In this document: in pieces, positions 24,301 to 36,327 of the stretch | Layout: each line of letters starts with the position of its first letter | How positions within the stretch are numbered: position 1 is the first letter of the stretch | From: Paralvinella palmiformis | Lineage: Eukaryota > Annelida > Polychaeta > Terebellida > Alvinellidae | Direction: 5' to 3' | Length of the DNA stretch: 64,000 nucleotides | NCBI GenBank assembly: GCA_025642065.1 | Contig: JAODUP010000115.1 | Coordinates: forward strand, 1,289,501-1,353,500 | Made by a program: the position numbers and the translations under genes | Notes under the pieces: generated by a model | The model's database searches: none | What the model saw: only the letters and a program-made list of their open reading frames with translations | Told to the model about the DNA's origin: nothing

Positions 24301-26196
24301 GATACTCTGTCTAGAGCACCAACAAATAATCCAAAGGAGATCATACATTATGTGACAGCACATCACATGGGAGATGAGCGCATGCACAAAGTACGAAAGC
24401 GCCACTGCCACAGACGATACTCTTATCAGCCTCTGCAAGACCATCATGGAAGGCTGGCCAGAACTGAAACAAGATGTCCCATAGGACCTCTTGCAGCATT
24501 TCAACTACCGAGATGAACTGACCATCCATGACGGGATCGTATACTGTGGAGACCGCATCGTCTTCCCGACCTTCTTCAGACATGAGATATTGGCCTTTAT
24601 TTAATGACCACGACTATCACAGCAACTTCTTTGAGGTGGATCTCATCAACCTTCAGAGTTTGCTAAGAGGTGGCAATTTAACCACAATACCAGCAGCCCA
24701 AGCAAATGAGGCAGCAGAAGTAGCAGTAAGAACAATGAAAAGAATCCTACGAAACTGTCAAGCATCAAGCAAAGATCCATTCATAGCTCTACTAAAACTG
24801 AAGGTCTCACAACACCAGTCCTGTCTAAAGACTACTGGGCAGAGGCATGAAATCCTTGATGCCAGTAGCAGACAGCAAGCTCAAACCTGGCTATGCAGAA
24901 CCCAGGTATGAGGCTAGGCTGAAAGAGAACCGACACATCACAGTAGTCCCACAAAACAAGAAGGATCTGATGCGTGAGACTGTCAGAATGCAAACACGAT
25001 CCAAACACAAGAGTGGAAAGAAGCAATGGTGACAAGGACTGTAAACAACTGCTCATATGAAGTACTAGATCAAGATGGCTATCAATACAAGAGAAAACTA
25101 TGTCACCTGAAGGCGCACGCTAAAGCCACACACTCCTCTACACCCAGGGAGGAAAGCCAGACATCACAGAATATGTCTCCCATCCACATACAACACAAGA
25201 AATCCTGATTCCACTTACACCACAGGATGTTGACAAACCGGATGTCACACATACATGTAGTGGGCGACAAATAATCAAGCCCTCAAGATAGAGGGAACAG
25301 TGACACAGTTCCTTTATAAGGAAGGAGATGATATGGAATTGAGCTAACCATGATAAGGAATCGAGCTAACCATGTCCAGTCAATGAGATGTGCTGATTGG
25401 TTGGGCAGTTGTTAACTGTTCTATATAATAAAGTTCTGCTGTCATTATATGCCGCTTGTTATCTTTACACAACAAGTAACATAACTTTCACAACTGATGC
25501 ATAAATAAATAGCTATTTTTAATGAAACAATTTTAGCTTTTCTAAAGATTGACTTAGGTTTGTTGAAAGAAAAAAAAAACTAAAAAAAAAAGAAACCATA
25601 ATGGCAAATAATAGAGCTGATGACTATAAACAATAAACAAATGTCTTTAAGACTAAAACAACAGACAGTGGTATTTATTTAGCATTGACAGACTAGATTT
25701 TTATCTTTTTATCACCTCAACTTATTAAAAATGGACACCAAAGTTTTTATACATGCAAATTTTATGTCATTGTTAGGTATGAGATGGGTTTATTCCATGA
25801 ATCATGTCCCAAAACCAGCACTCATCTGAAGGTTTGTAACAGTTTATAAACATTATAACTATATAAGGGCTGTGGTAAACACAGCCTACATGAAAAACAG
25901 TTAATGATCTCTCTCTCTCTCTCTCTCTGTGTGTGCACATAGTAGAAATGATCTTTCTGAAGATTTGTCAATTAAGTGATTATGTAATGTAATGAAATAA
26001 AATTAACTTACCTGTGAAATCCAACTTTCACTGAAGTTCTCTTAACAAAACACTGTTTATAAAGCTCACTGTTCAAACTGTCTGATTTTCTGCTCATCAC
26101 TGCAGTATCCCACATTAGTGTAAGAATAAACAACGCAGTCAAACCCAATATGCGAATGGAATTGGCTACATTATGGGCAGCAATAATTGGAGCCAT
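20203..26196 (-). CDS. PIGX: PIG-X, GPI mannosyltransferase I stabilising subunit
   Basis: ER-membrane glycoprotein that stabilises PIG-M, which adds the first mannose of the GPI anchor. Exons on the minus strand: 26196-26012, 22153-22000, 21184-20974, 20674-20580, 20361-20203; phases join cleanly to 267 aa (human protein about 258). An N-terminal hydrophobic stretch (about residues 12-33) is followed by GFHRD, a conserved block of the family, then IPPGMYVDLYQ, LPIHLRYHKPS, CKWLKM and VPVG, and one C-terminal transmembrane helix at about 234-254 with a basic cytoplasmic tail. This order matches PIGX/PBN1. Intron 1 (22154-26011) is enlarged by an opposite-strand Ty3/gypsy element. Its start lies head-to-head with CHMP6. 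A (TA)n run sits at about 21328-21367 in intron 2. The polyadenylation signal was not fixed. Confidence 0.92.
21328..21367. repeat. (TA)n microsatellite
   Basis: Pure dinucleotide run of about 40 bases in PIGX intron 2. Confidence 0.9.
22555..22671 (+). repeat. 5' LTR of Ty3/gypsy element
   Basis: Starts TGATATG and ends TTACA, matching 25329-25474 along most of its length, for example AACCATGATAAGGAATC and GCTGATTGGTTGGG. Compared with the 3' copy it lacks about 30 bases that include the TATATAATAAAG segment. Four bases after it, TAGTGTCAGAG resembles a degenerate primer-binding site for a leucine tRNA. Confidence 0.75.
22672..25328 (+). mobile_element. Decayed Ty3/gypsy gag-pol interior
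   Basis: Fragments appear in canonical order in shifting frames. A gag zinc-knuckle remnant (CPGWGKHCQKC) lies near 22730. A protease-like DAGASINTLP lies at about 22940, with A where the active site normally has T. A reverse transcriptase start (ELDKLVEMGVIEPVEE, then SGDLPVCLDPHKLNKV) spans 23308-23529, and an IADDII segment lies near 23550. RNase H spans about 23746-24350 (FRQVKKNITE, LSSAEQRYAHIEKEMLAVVY, DHKPL, LADTLSRAP). An integrase 3' part lies at about 24640-24820. The stretch between the RT start and IADDII is shorter than in intact elements, so part of the RT core is deleted; there are also frameshifts and stops. A polypurine tract AAGGAAGGAGA precedes the 3' LTR. Non-functional, inserted antisense in PIGX intron 1. 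Confidence 0.9.
25329..25474 (+). repeat. 3' LTR of Ty3/gypsy element
   Basis: Begins TGATATGG directly after the polypurine tract and ends ACAACA. It includes CTATATAATAAAGTT, which could hold both a TATA box and a polyadenylation signal. The bases flanking the two LTRs (AGCT before, AGTA after) do not give a clear target-site duplication. Confidence 0.75.
25475..26011. other. Remainder of PIGX intron 1
   Basis: Contains a (CT)n run at about 25911-25928. No coding signal seen. Confidence 0.5.
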
Positions 26197-27450
26197 GCTG
26201 AACTGACAGAAATAAAGTTATACCAATAAATGATTAAATGTTGCACTGACAATAGTTTATACAATAATTAAAAATGTAGCAATTTGATAATAAAATAGTC
26301 ACACCACATAAATAGACATGCATATATAGTAGACTTGTAACTATCATTGCAAATAGTCAACAATTAATGTGACAACTGTAAACAAAGTACAATCATAATC
26401 CTGATTAAATACAAGTATAAAAAATATTTTATTTATATAAATATTAAATAATATTTTCAGACATGCCACATGGCCTACAGAGGTGTTTTATTATTAGTCT
26501 GACTATATTGTTCTACCACCATAAAAATATAATCTATCCAACAGACACCAGAGGGCCTTTATTCTTTTAATGGCCGGTCGGATCATGTATGACTAGAGTC
26601 TAGATTCTAAATCAGGATCACGTTTTCGATACATTGAATGATGATTGATTGGTTTAGGTCTAACTTTTAAAAGTTTTAAGGAAATAAAATTAACAGTTAA
26701 AACCCCAAACCTTGTCATCCGTTTATAAGTATGAGCGTGTTAAGGATAATGACAGAAGAGATTAGGCCATCATTCATTCCACCTCTAGCATAATCTGTCA
26801 TGAGCTGACACTGCTCACATGTCCTCCTCAAAAAGACTGACAACAGATTAGACAAACAAAAGCACGTGGAACCACACGATCACCTGATAATAACAGAAAC
26901 ATCCCAACGGTTAACTAGCCAATCAGCGGCTTGCTTTAAGCCTAGGCCACCCAATCAAAATGGACAAAATAAGCAGAGCCCAGTCACTTCATTCAGCATT
27001 TGATTTTTAAAGTTATTTATCAATATTTTCCTGTCTTAAGATACCACGTTATTAATGTTTGTATTTTTACTTAAATTATAGTGAATCGTTTCTCCAAATA
27101 ATTTTACTTCTTTGCGAGTTTTGTTTACTCATAAACATCCGGTGTGCCGGGTTTCATAATATTTATTTAAATTATCATGACCCATTTAGGCATTTATAAC
27201 ACAACATTTAATTTGCTTTAAAAGCCAAACTAACATAACTAAAATAAGATTAGATTGCGGATATTATTAGCTTCCTTATTATTAGCAAATAAACTAAAAT
27301 TATATTTAATGCGGGCTTATCCGGTGTAAACATGGAGGATGATGGTTTTATGTCATTCTGCCATTACTGGCATTAGATCTAGTCTAGTAATTCTCCGTCT
27401 TGCTTCGATTTAAGTTAAGATTGACATTAAGTTGTTTTATAAATATTACC
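26197..27450. promoter_or_regulatory. Head-to-head spacer between PIGX and CHMP6
   Basis: The two genes diverge from this ~1.25-kb spacer. Two CCAAT boxes lie near its middle (26919-26923 and 26951-26955), the first in the good context AGCCAATCAGCG. It probably contains both promoters and both 5' UTRs; whether one shared bidirectional promoter is used cannot be told. No TATA box was assigned. Confidence 0.45.
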
Positions 27451-30400
27451 ATGGGAAATATTTTCGGTCGACCTAAAAAGAAGCAATCACGTGTAACAGA
27501 ACAAGACAAAGCTATACTGGTAATAAGCAGTTATTATTTCAGCATGATATGACCACTAGAGTCTAGTGACTAGATGAGTAGATCTAAACCTATCTAGACA
27601 AGACTCACAAGTTCGAAGTTACTAGTTAGTTACCCCAGTAATGCAGTAACTCAGTAAGTTAATAAATAAATAATTTGGTGTATGGGTTTGGCATAGTCAT
27701 AGATCTAACCAGGTGGGTATCAGACAACTTGGCCCGGGAGAAGGAAAAAAACATAGCTCTGCTTGGAGGTCTAGAGTGGTGTCATCTCATTTTGTACGAA
27801 GTGGTTGCGTAGCCGAGCACCGGAAATCTGTTTGCTGTTGCTAAAGAATCAAAGATCTGAGCACTCAATGCACATGCGCTGGCTCCCGATAGCGCTGAGG
27901 CTAATCGATACCCCAGCCCGTCCCTGTAGGGCAGAGCCTCTTGTAGAGGGTTTGTTAATTTCGTGTATGATTTACTCCAGGATATATCTATGGATATCCT
28001 TGTCCGAGCATCAGAAACAAGCCAAAACAGTGCTCAGTCCTTGGCTCTTTACCACCAGTATACACGGTTCAGACCAGTGACCTGAAAGAGAACTTTTCAG
28101 GTCAATGGTTTCGATGCTCAGCTTTCTGCTCCGCATCCGAGCACCAGAAAAACATGCATTTGGTACATGCACATTGAGTGCTCAGACCTTTAGTGGCAGC
28201 GAACAGGTTTCTGATGCTTGGCTATGCAACAACGTCCCATTTTGTATCCGAGCACGTACTGTATTCTTCAGTGTATACTGCACAGGGTTTTTTCCTTGTT
28301 TGTTTTGGGGGTGTGCTGTATACACCATAACTAAGTTTCCAGCTTTTTCCAAACCTTTACCCCAGAAAACCAAGTACCTTTTGACTTTGATCATACCTTT
28401 TCTTATACAATAATATGTAATTAAATATTTGATTAAAGTTTGACTGATACTTATGATACTAATTACTATACATAGATGTACCCATTTCAGTGACTTAGGT
28501 TTTGTTAAGAAAGTGACCCCCTTCCTCCCTCTTTCCATCCACGATTCTCTCACAACGTCTCCATGGTGTCATGATTCATTTACTACTCGTTCGGCGACAT
28601 CAGTTTATTTTGTTAAAATAAATATATTTAACATCCAGCTGCAGATTTTCCTGGTTTCTCCTGCACGTTATACACCAAAACTAGGTTTTTCCAGACATTT
28701 TGTGGTCAAAAGTGTGGGGGGGTACATGTTATACACGAATGGGCACAATACAAGGAAGAATACGGTAGTCATAAATCTAGTGATATATACAAAATAGAGT
28801 TTAGATCTAATCTACCAGTTTGTACAAGATTTTATATTCAGATGAAACCTGTATTTGAATTAATTTGATCACAAAATCAGCAGCAATATACATTTTCCTA
28901 CACTTACAGTGTTTGAGCCAGGTCAATAGATCTATATTTCCTGTTGACAGAATTCAGCCCTGGCCTGGGTTTAGACAACTTAGCATTTAGAATTCGACAC
29001 GTACATGAGCCATATCTTTAGACAGGCAGTGAGGATGTATGCATATCTGTTTTTGATTTGTTACTCCACTGTGTTGTATTGAAAATGGGAGAGTTAGGGG
29101 TGGTTGAGATATATCAAGGTTCCCACACATCCTGGAAAATGTAGAAAATAACAAATTAATTTTCGAGGTCCTGGAAATGTTCTTGAATTTTGCAAAACCA
29201 ATATTGTCTTTGAAAAATTCACTTACCATATATACTTGTGTATAAGTACAGGTTTTAATCCCTGAAAAAATGCATCTTTTCCCTACTCGTGAGCGATAAT
29301 AGGTAAAATTAGTTTATGTTTTAATTAAATCTACTCCTGTTTCTCCTAAGCAGTTCAATTTAATTTGCAATTATAAGTGACAATTTTCTATTTTAATTTG
29401 TTTCATTCGATGTTTTAAAAACATAAAGCTCTGAGTGCCAACAATAAATGACTATTTAACAATATCAGCATGATTAGCTGTCTTTGTAGTTAGTTTTATG
29501 TATAAATGTCACTGATGTCTTTGGCTGTGAAATTAGTTCTATGTACACATCTCTACTACTAGTTCAATGTTCTTGATGATTTTAACATGCCATTTTTCTG
29601 AAAATAACATCTTTTAAAAGTTTTAAAATCTGCCTTGTCTTATATTCAAGTTAGGCAATTTCCTGCGATATTGACCAATATACTGACCCCGTCTTGTATA
29701 CAAGATAGGCTTGTATATGGTAGAACAAAAAAGCCAGTGAATAAATATTATGCCTATGGAAGAAAACTTTGATTGTAAAAGAAAAGAATATTGGTATATG
29801 GTCTAGATATCTCATGTTAGTTAAAATTTTAAATAAAAGTGGGTGGAACAGACAGCTAGAAGAGGTGAGGAGGAGGCTGTATCATAAAAATGTCAATAAT
29901 CAATCACACATTGAATAAATATGATATGTAAAAGCATATCATATTTATTCAATGTATGATACATTATTGGATACATTCAAAAATCACTTTTTAGCGTGTA
30001 TTTTCATTAATCTTGTGATTTTTTAATGCATTTTATTTGTTATTAATTTAGAGTGTTTCATGTGTATTATTTTACAAAATAAATTCAAATAAAATTTAGA
30101 GGCTTTATAATAAGCAAACACAAAGTAAATGGAATAGACTGCATAACAACCAAGACAGTTTGTCTCCTCAGCTCCATCTGTGTTTTAAGAACTTGGTTTT
30201 TATGATGAGTAGAAGACCATATCAAATAAAACTACAAGAATAAGTAATAATTACAGTTTATTAAACCTACTAGTGCTGAATATGGTCAGTCTCTGATAAT
30301 TAGATGCATTATAATTTATAATAACCAAACATTAAAAAAAACTTCACAGCTAAATAAGATAAATGTACTTGTATAAGAATTGGTTACATATGTTTTAATT

Positions 30401-32435
30401 AACTTTTTAATAATAGTGTTAAATGTGTGGATGATTAATTGTTTTTCTGCTATATTATTATTCTGGGAGAGGGTAAAAAGGATTAGGTGTTCAATAACTG
30501 TTTTGGTTTTCATATTATCCTGTGTATTTGTTCCAACAACTCCGGTAATAAATTGTTTGAATATCTTGGGACAATTATCACTTAATCATTAATGGTTGTA
30601 AATATAAATCAGCTAGGAGAGCATTTACTTGTGAGACCTACTCTCCACCAATAATTTGTTTTTATGGCCTTATAATTGAACCTATTTTCCCCTTTTAATA
30701 AGGCCTCTTCCCCAATAATTTTGCCATGGAGAACGTTAAGTAAGTGATATATTCCACACATTGGGCATTGTTTGCATGATGTACATTTTTCAGCAATTGA
30801 AGCAACAAAGAGACAAGCTGAAACAGTACCAGAAAAGGATAAATGTGCAGCTGGAGAAGGACAGAGAGGTGGCAAAAAGACTGCTCCAGAATGGAAAAAG
30901 AGAGTAAGCTTTCTTTTTGCCATTAAATTGATTAAGCTTATATTTAACATATTAGTGTTGATTTGAGTTGTTTAGCTTTAGTTCTTTTACTCATGCAGTA
31001 TTTAAATTCATTGCTCGGCTCATCATGAAACATCTGAAATGTTCACTTCCTTCTGGAGTTTATATTTAGCATATGCACAGCCCACTTCAGTGTTGTACAA
31101 CATAGCTCAAAGATTTGGATACATAACCTGTCATTTGAGAATTGTCTTAGCATAGGGTATGCCTCAGTGTGAAATATAATTTAACTGAGCATTGAAATAG
31201 GAAGTTTGGCATTTCATAATAATAATAATGTGTGATTTTTATATCACTACTTTCAACTGTGTTGTTCTGGGGTGCTTTACTTAAAAGGGAGTAGACTAGA
31301 TAAAAATTATTCGATGAACCATTAAAACATACATAAACATTACAGAATTTACGAATATACAATACTAAAAAGGTAAGTCTTAAGGATAGATTTAAAACTA
31401 CTGTTTGAATGACAATGTCTCGGTTTGTTTGAGAGTTGATTCCATAATGTGGGTGCTGCATAGTGGAATGACTGGAGACCAAATGTCTTTAGGCTGACCA
31501 ATGGTATCAACAATAAGTTTGATCCTGTAGATTTCAGTGTTCTTGTTGGATGATATATCTGTAGCATGTTGTGGATATACTGTGGCACCAGTTAATGCAG
31601 GGCTTTATAAGTAAGAAATAATGATCTTGAAATCTATCCTATATCTCACTAAAACCCAATGCAGGGCCTTAAGTACTGGGGTGATATGTTCACATCAGCC
31701 TGCCTTTGAACACTTAGAATAACTCTGATCTTTGATAATGGGTATCTTTGCTGTCCATGCGTACAAGAAATTGCGTTATATGTGGATTGGTCACCACCAA
31801 ATAGAACTGGAGTAGACCATTTCAGGCAAACACAGCTAGAAGTAAGTAGAGAAGTATTAGTCAACAACATCAGTTGTTTGATAATTAATATGATAACTTA
31901 TATCTACTTGAAGTTCAAGCAGAAAGGTTAACTCTGTAAATCATACTAGTAACTGTATAATAAGTGGTTGTACAGAACGTAAGTTGGAATATGTGTGCAT
32001 AAATATTGGTTCAGTGTGCATTGAAATCCAGTAGCTAGACCACTGTTTCACTGGATATTGAATAGTTGGTGAATTGTTTGGACAAATAGATGTGGACATT
32101 TATCAACCTTGTAAGTGTGGCAGAATGTGCACGTACCTCATCCCGGTTTGGTGCATATATTTTTAGACTATGCCAAGGTGGCCTTCTCATTCCCATCGTG
32201 GAAGTTAGGCTGGCCATGTATTTACAACATATTTATTTTCATAATCTATAAATCAGAACCTTTTTGCACATCATAATTTCACAAATATAGCAAATTTGTT
32301 ATATCTTAGATTGGAGACTTTTAATCCTGAAATAATATAGGTACTATCACACTATTATATTGTGATACATTTGTATTGAGGGGATGATTAATATATTATA
32401 TTGACTGCTGTGTTCCATTTCAGTAGTTTTGCTTC

Positions 32436-32486
<51 letters not shown>

Positions 32487-32801
32487 TTAAAAGAAGGATG
32501 AGACATGCTTAGCAGAAAAGGGCACCAACCCAATTATCAGATATCCATCCATAGACATGCCCCTCATCTTTATTTCATAGATGCAACCAGTGCCAAAAGC
32601 ACAAGAAATCAGCCATGCACCGATTCAGTAATCTGCTCAGTTGAAGAATATAAGTTGTTTTTGTTTTCAGGAAAGCAAAACTGTTATTGAGGAAAAAGAA
32701 ATTCCAGGAAAGCTTGCTGGAAAAAACTGACAACCAGTTGGAAAATATTGAAAGATTGGTCAGTATTAATTAAGGAGTTGAAATAATGTATGGTCGAAGT
32801 G

Positions 32802-32838
<37 letters not shown>

Positions 32839-34254
32839 AGGGAGAGAGAGAGAGTATTTGGACCAGATGAGAGTATTTGGACCAGATAATTAAAATATGA
32901 CTATATCTATTGTTATGAATCAATAATAGGATTACTTACTTTCCCATATTTGTTCTTTTTTCTTCAACTTGCTGATTTTGAAAGAAAACACATTTCTAAT
33001 CCACATTATATATATATATATATATGACTATCGATGCTTTTATTTTCAGGTGCACGATTTAGAGTTTGCTCAGATTGAGGCACAAGTCATAAAAGGCTTG
33101 GATTCAGGCAACAAAGCCTTAAAGAAAATGCATGAGGTATCTCTAATTATTTTATTGAGCTTCTCTTTATCACTTTATCTTCCTCTTATACAAAAAAACC
33201 CCTATGTTCTGTGTCTTTTTCATAAACAAATTACTAGATTTCTTTTTGTGGAATCGTTATTAATGTGCTTCTGCAAGTTGTGTAATGGGTTCCAGACCCC
33301 CCCCCTCCCCACACACACACAGAGTGGTTTTGGTGTTTAGAAAACAGCAAACACTAAATGACATTCTTATACTTAATTCACTCACTTGACACTGTGTTTG
33401 TGGTCACTTTAATTTAGCAGATAGTTCTTGCTATAACTGACTAGATGTAGATGTTTGTTGTTGTATATAATTTTATGTGGCAGTTTTACTGCTGTATGTA
33501 GAGGCAAACAATATTTATTCATGTGCAACTTTATTTAATAGATGAAGCTAAACTTAAATAATAAAAAGGGAATTTGTAAATATTACTATGTTTTAGAAGC
33601 ATATTTATAAATTTCATATGAGCTGACTGAATAGATTTGTAAAACAGAATGAATTAAGAAATTCTTTGGTTTTTATATTATAATACACTATTTATATAAT
33701 TCCATGTCTGTAACAATTAGCCAATAGAAATAATCTATCAAAATAATTATTATGCTACACTTCAACTTTACTTTAATTGAAATAATTTGCACAATTTTAG
33801 AATTATTATTCAGAAGTTTAAACGGGACTGCATGGGCTCTGATGGACCTGTATTTATTTTATTTAATGTATGAGACCATTAAGTTTAAGTTATGTTCCAA
33901 TCGTTTAACTTTAATAGCCACATATAAGCTAAATCATGCTGAGATTAAGGTATTCACTTAATGCGCCTTTTATATACTCACTTACCTTGCCATTACAGTT
34001 ACTATCAATTGAAGATGTAGAAAGGATAATGGATGAAACAGAAGAAGCTGTTGAATATCAGAAGGTAACATTTTGAAGTTGTCTGGAAAAGCAACTAAGT
34101 TAACTCCACATAATTTATACAGTATTTGTGGAAATGTTGGAATATCACTGATAGATTTTTTAGACATTGGTATGATTAGTAACACACTCCAGTGATAGAT
34201 TTCTGTCACCTAGTTAATTTAAAAAATAATATCCCTGATGTGTATATTTGTTTA

Positions 34255-34289
<35 letters not shown>

Positions 34290-36106
34290 CAACTAAAAAT
34301 TGTTTTTTGTGTTTTTGCATTCTGGAAGAGAAATGTGCAGTCATGATTTCTTTCATTGTGGTTTTAATGAATTGTACGTGTATTATATTTCTGTACATCA
34401 AACATCGGTGCAACATTACCAATTGTATTGATGTTTTAGGAAATAGATGCTATATTGAGTGATGGTCTAACAGCTGAGGATGAAGAAGATGTATTAAGAG
34501 AACTTGATGAAATCACTAAGGTATTATAAATTTATTTGACCAATTTATTATATTTGTTAACATTACACATTGGTGTTCTGAACCTTACTAGAGGTTATCA
34601 TAAATGTGAAGGTATATACATGGTCAATGTGACTGTGATTTAGCTCATCAGACTGGCTGTGTGTCTTTATTTGGGTATCAAAACACAGTATGATATTAAA
34701 TAGATAAATATGTAAATTAATTATATTCACCCAATAGCAGCATTAAAGGACAAATGATATGCATTTAAAGCATGATTAGAATTGTTTTAAGAATGCATTG
34801 CATTATTTAGTAAAGAAAAACCTTGAACATGTAGTCCTTAGATTAAATAATCATTATATGTGAAGTTCATCTTAACATGTTTTTTTTTGCATCAGAAGGG
34901 GTTCTATGAGATATTTACAGGTGTCTAATTTGGAGTAATTCTAACAAGCCAGTCTCTGCAAGTGTGAATAAATTGCTGTGGTTTCAACATGTGTTTTTAA
35001 TGTGTTGTTTCCTTACATTTATATGGTGAAAGGCATGTGGCTCATTATTGTTCACACATGTTTTATTAATTAATTAATCATGACAAAGATAACTAATTTA
35101 GATAAGTGATTTATAGTTTAGTTGATGTTAATATTTTTTCCTCATTTTATAGATGTCACTGCCATCCGTACCACAGGCTGAGGATGACCTTCACCTTCCA
35201 GATGTACCAGCTGAAAAATTACCAGGTATGTCTCAAGAACATAATAATGGCATCTTTCAGTTTTTTATGAATATAAATACAGTCAGAATCCATTAATCCA
35301 AACATCATTTAACTGACAAATCCACCATCCAACACATTATTGCTGGTGACGGATTTAGCTCCATTATAAATGACTCTTTAATCCGACAAAATCATGTTCC
35401 GTGTTCCAACTCCGACAAGTCATTTCACCAACAGAATGTGACAATTCAATGTAAAATGACCTCAATAATCCGAAACGTGAAAATGTTTCCGCTGGTTCAG
35501 TCATGCAAGACACACCAACTTGTCAGTAATGGTTTATTTACCTGCCTGCCCGCAATAATTGCTATATCGTAACCAATTACAATCATCTTCGACTATACAC
35601 ATCGACACCTAGTGATTTCATTGCCTGTGGCTATCTAATAGCCAATCATAATCATTCATGGCTAATTACAAACACAAACGTGTGATCTTTCCAATGAGCA
35701 GATCATGAATTAATCTGATGGACTAAGTGACACAAGTATTTCTTTATAGTGTCTGTAATTAACAAACATCAAAATGATTAAATAGCTTCAGTGCCATCCC
35801 ATATCTTGCGCACAGTTATTGAATATTGGTTTAAATGTGGAGGTGTATCTTTATCATTTAAAATATGTGACACAGACTACCGGTATATCACGGACTCAAT
35901 ATTCTGATATTCTCGTTTATCCGACATATTATCACGTGACAAACCTTGTCGGATTAACAGATTCTGACTCTAGTTGGTAAACATTCAGAGCTTTGCTAAG
36001 ATATGATCCAATAAGGTATCATTTCTATCATGCTTTTGCCTATATTTTTATGTAAACAGAAACACAGAAAGAGCGAAAGCACAAAGAGGCGGAACTGGCA
36101 AGCTGA
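27451..36106 (+). CDS. CHMP6: Charged multivesicular body protein 6 (VPS20, ESCRT-III)
   Basis: ESCRT-III subunit that links ESCRT-II to CHMP4/Snf7 polymerisation on endosomal membranes during multivesicular body formation. Exons: 27451-27519, 30794-30903, 32671-32758, 33050-33136, 33999-34064, 34440-34520, 35153-35225, 36060-36106; all phases join to 206 aa (human 201). It begins MGNIFGR, with the N-myristoylation glycine at position 2 as in CHMP6, then the conserved SRVTEQDKAIL and the basic coiled-coil helices (LKQQRDKLKQYQKR, KAKLLLRKKKFQ). An acidic C-terminal half (EEAVEYQKEIDAIL, EDEEDVLRELDEITK) carries the MIM2-like proline stretch LPDVPAEKLP. Exon 3 uses GTCAGT as donor, a weaker but acceptable site. 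Several introns contain transposon remnants and microsatellites. Confidence 0.95.
27788..28246. repeat. Imperfect inverted repeat in CHMP6 intron 1
   Basis: The arm 27788-27877 is similar to the reverse complement of 28164-28246, sharing CTGAGCACTCAATG, GTTGC(G/A)TAGCC and GAGCACC/AGCATC. The loop between contains more copies of TCCGAGCA(C/T)CAGAAA at about 28003 and 28134. No coding capacity; looks like a foldback or rearranged repeat. Confidence 0.65.
28247..29880. other. CHMP6 intron 1 interior
   Basis: Frames at 28105-28797 have no recognisable domain. No splice-consistent exon joins CHMP6 here. Confidence 0.5.
29890..29974. repeat. Foldback with 21-bp perfect stem
   Basis: Arms 29908-29928 and 29935-29955 are perfect reverse complements around the 6-base loop TAAAAG. 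Pairing continues imperfectly outward (CAATAAT against its complement) to about 29890 and 29974, giving a stem of roughly 38-42 bp. It is A+T-rich. Could be a miniature foldback element or a structured intronic RNA. Confidence 0.85.
31140..31690 (-). mobile_element. CR1/L2-like LINE 3' fragment
   Basis: The minus strand encodes LHWVLVRYRIDFKI (about 31665-31620), then NLLLIPLVSLKTFGLQSFHY followed by AAPTLWNQL and FKSILKTYLF. This is the standard C-terminal run of CR1/L2/Rex1 reverse transcriptases (LHWLPVxxRIDFKI, AAPxLWNxLP, FKxxLKTxLF). At least one frame change occurs between blocks. A tail with (ATT)n follows near 31215-31230. Inserted antisense in CHMP6 intron 2. Confidence 0.85.
32438..32486. 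repeat. (TA)n(GA)n microsatellite
   Basis: TA run followed by GA run in CHMP6 intron 2, about 185 bases before exon 3. Confidence 0.95.
32807..32837. repeat. (TG)n microsatellite
   Basis: Starts about 50 bases after CHMP6 exon 3. A GAGA run and a duplicated GAGTATTTGGACCAGAT follow at 32841-32887. Confidence 0.9.
34256..34287. repeat. (AT)n microsatellite
   Basis: Pure AT run in CHMP6 intron 5. Confidence 0.9.
35280..35970. mobile_element. Non-autonomous pogo/Tc1-like DNA transposon
   Basis: The left end reads CAGTCAGAATCCATTAATCC. The reverse complement of the right end reads GAGTCAGAATCTGTTAATCC, an imperfect terminal inverted repeat of about 20 or more bases. TA flanks both ends (35278-35279 and 35971-35972), the target duplication of the Tc1/mariner/pogo superfamily. 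Ends of the form CAGT...TTAATCCGA resemble pogo/Tigger elements. No transposase frame is present, so this is an internally deleted or MITE-like copy. It lies in CHMP6 intron 7. Confidence 0.8.
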
Positions 36107-36321
36107 AGGTTTCATCGAAGTTGTTGTTGGATTGTTGTAAAGATGGTGGAAGTTAGAGCGGCATTTGGGGTTTGATCGTAAAATTAAATGTTCTTTTTAT
36201 GATATACACTACAAAGGCAGTGCTAAAGCAATGCAATTTATTACTGCGTATGTTTGCATTTTAAGGAGAGACTCGATGAACTTCAAATTTTAAAAAGTGA
36301 TGCATGTGTTTGTGGAAGAAA

Positions 36322-36327
36322 AATAAA
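36322..36327 (+). terminator. CHMP6 polyadenylation signal
   Basis: AATAAA 216 bases after the CHMP6 stop codon, the first such hexamer downstream. Confidence 0.55.
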
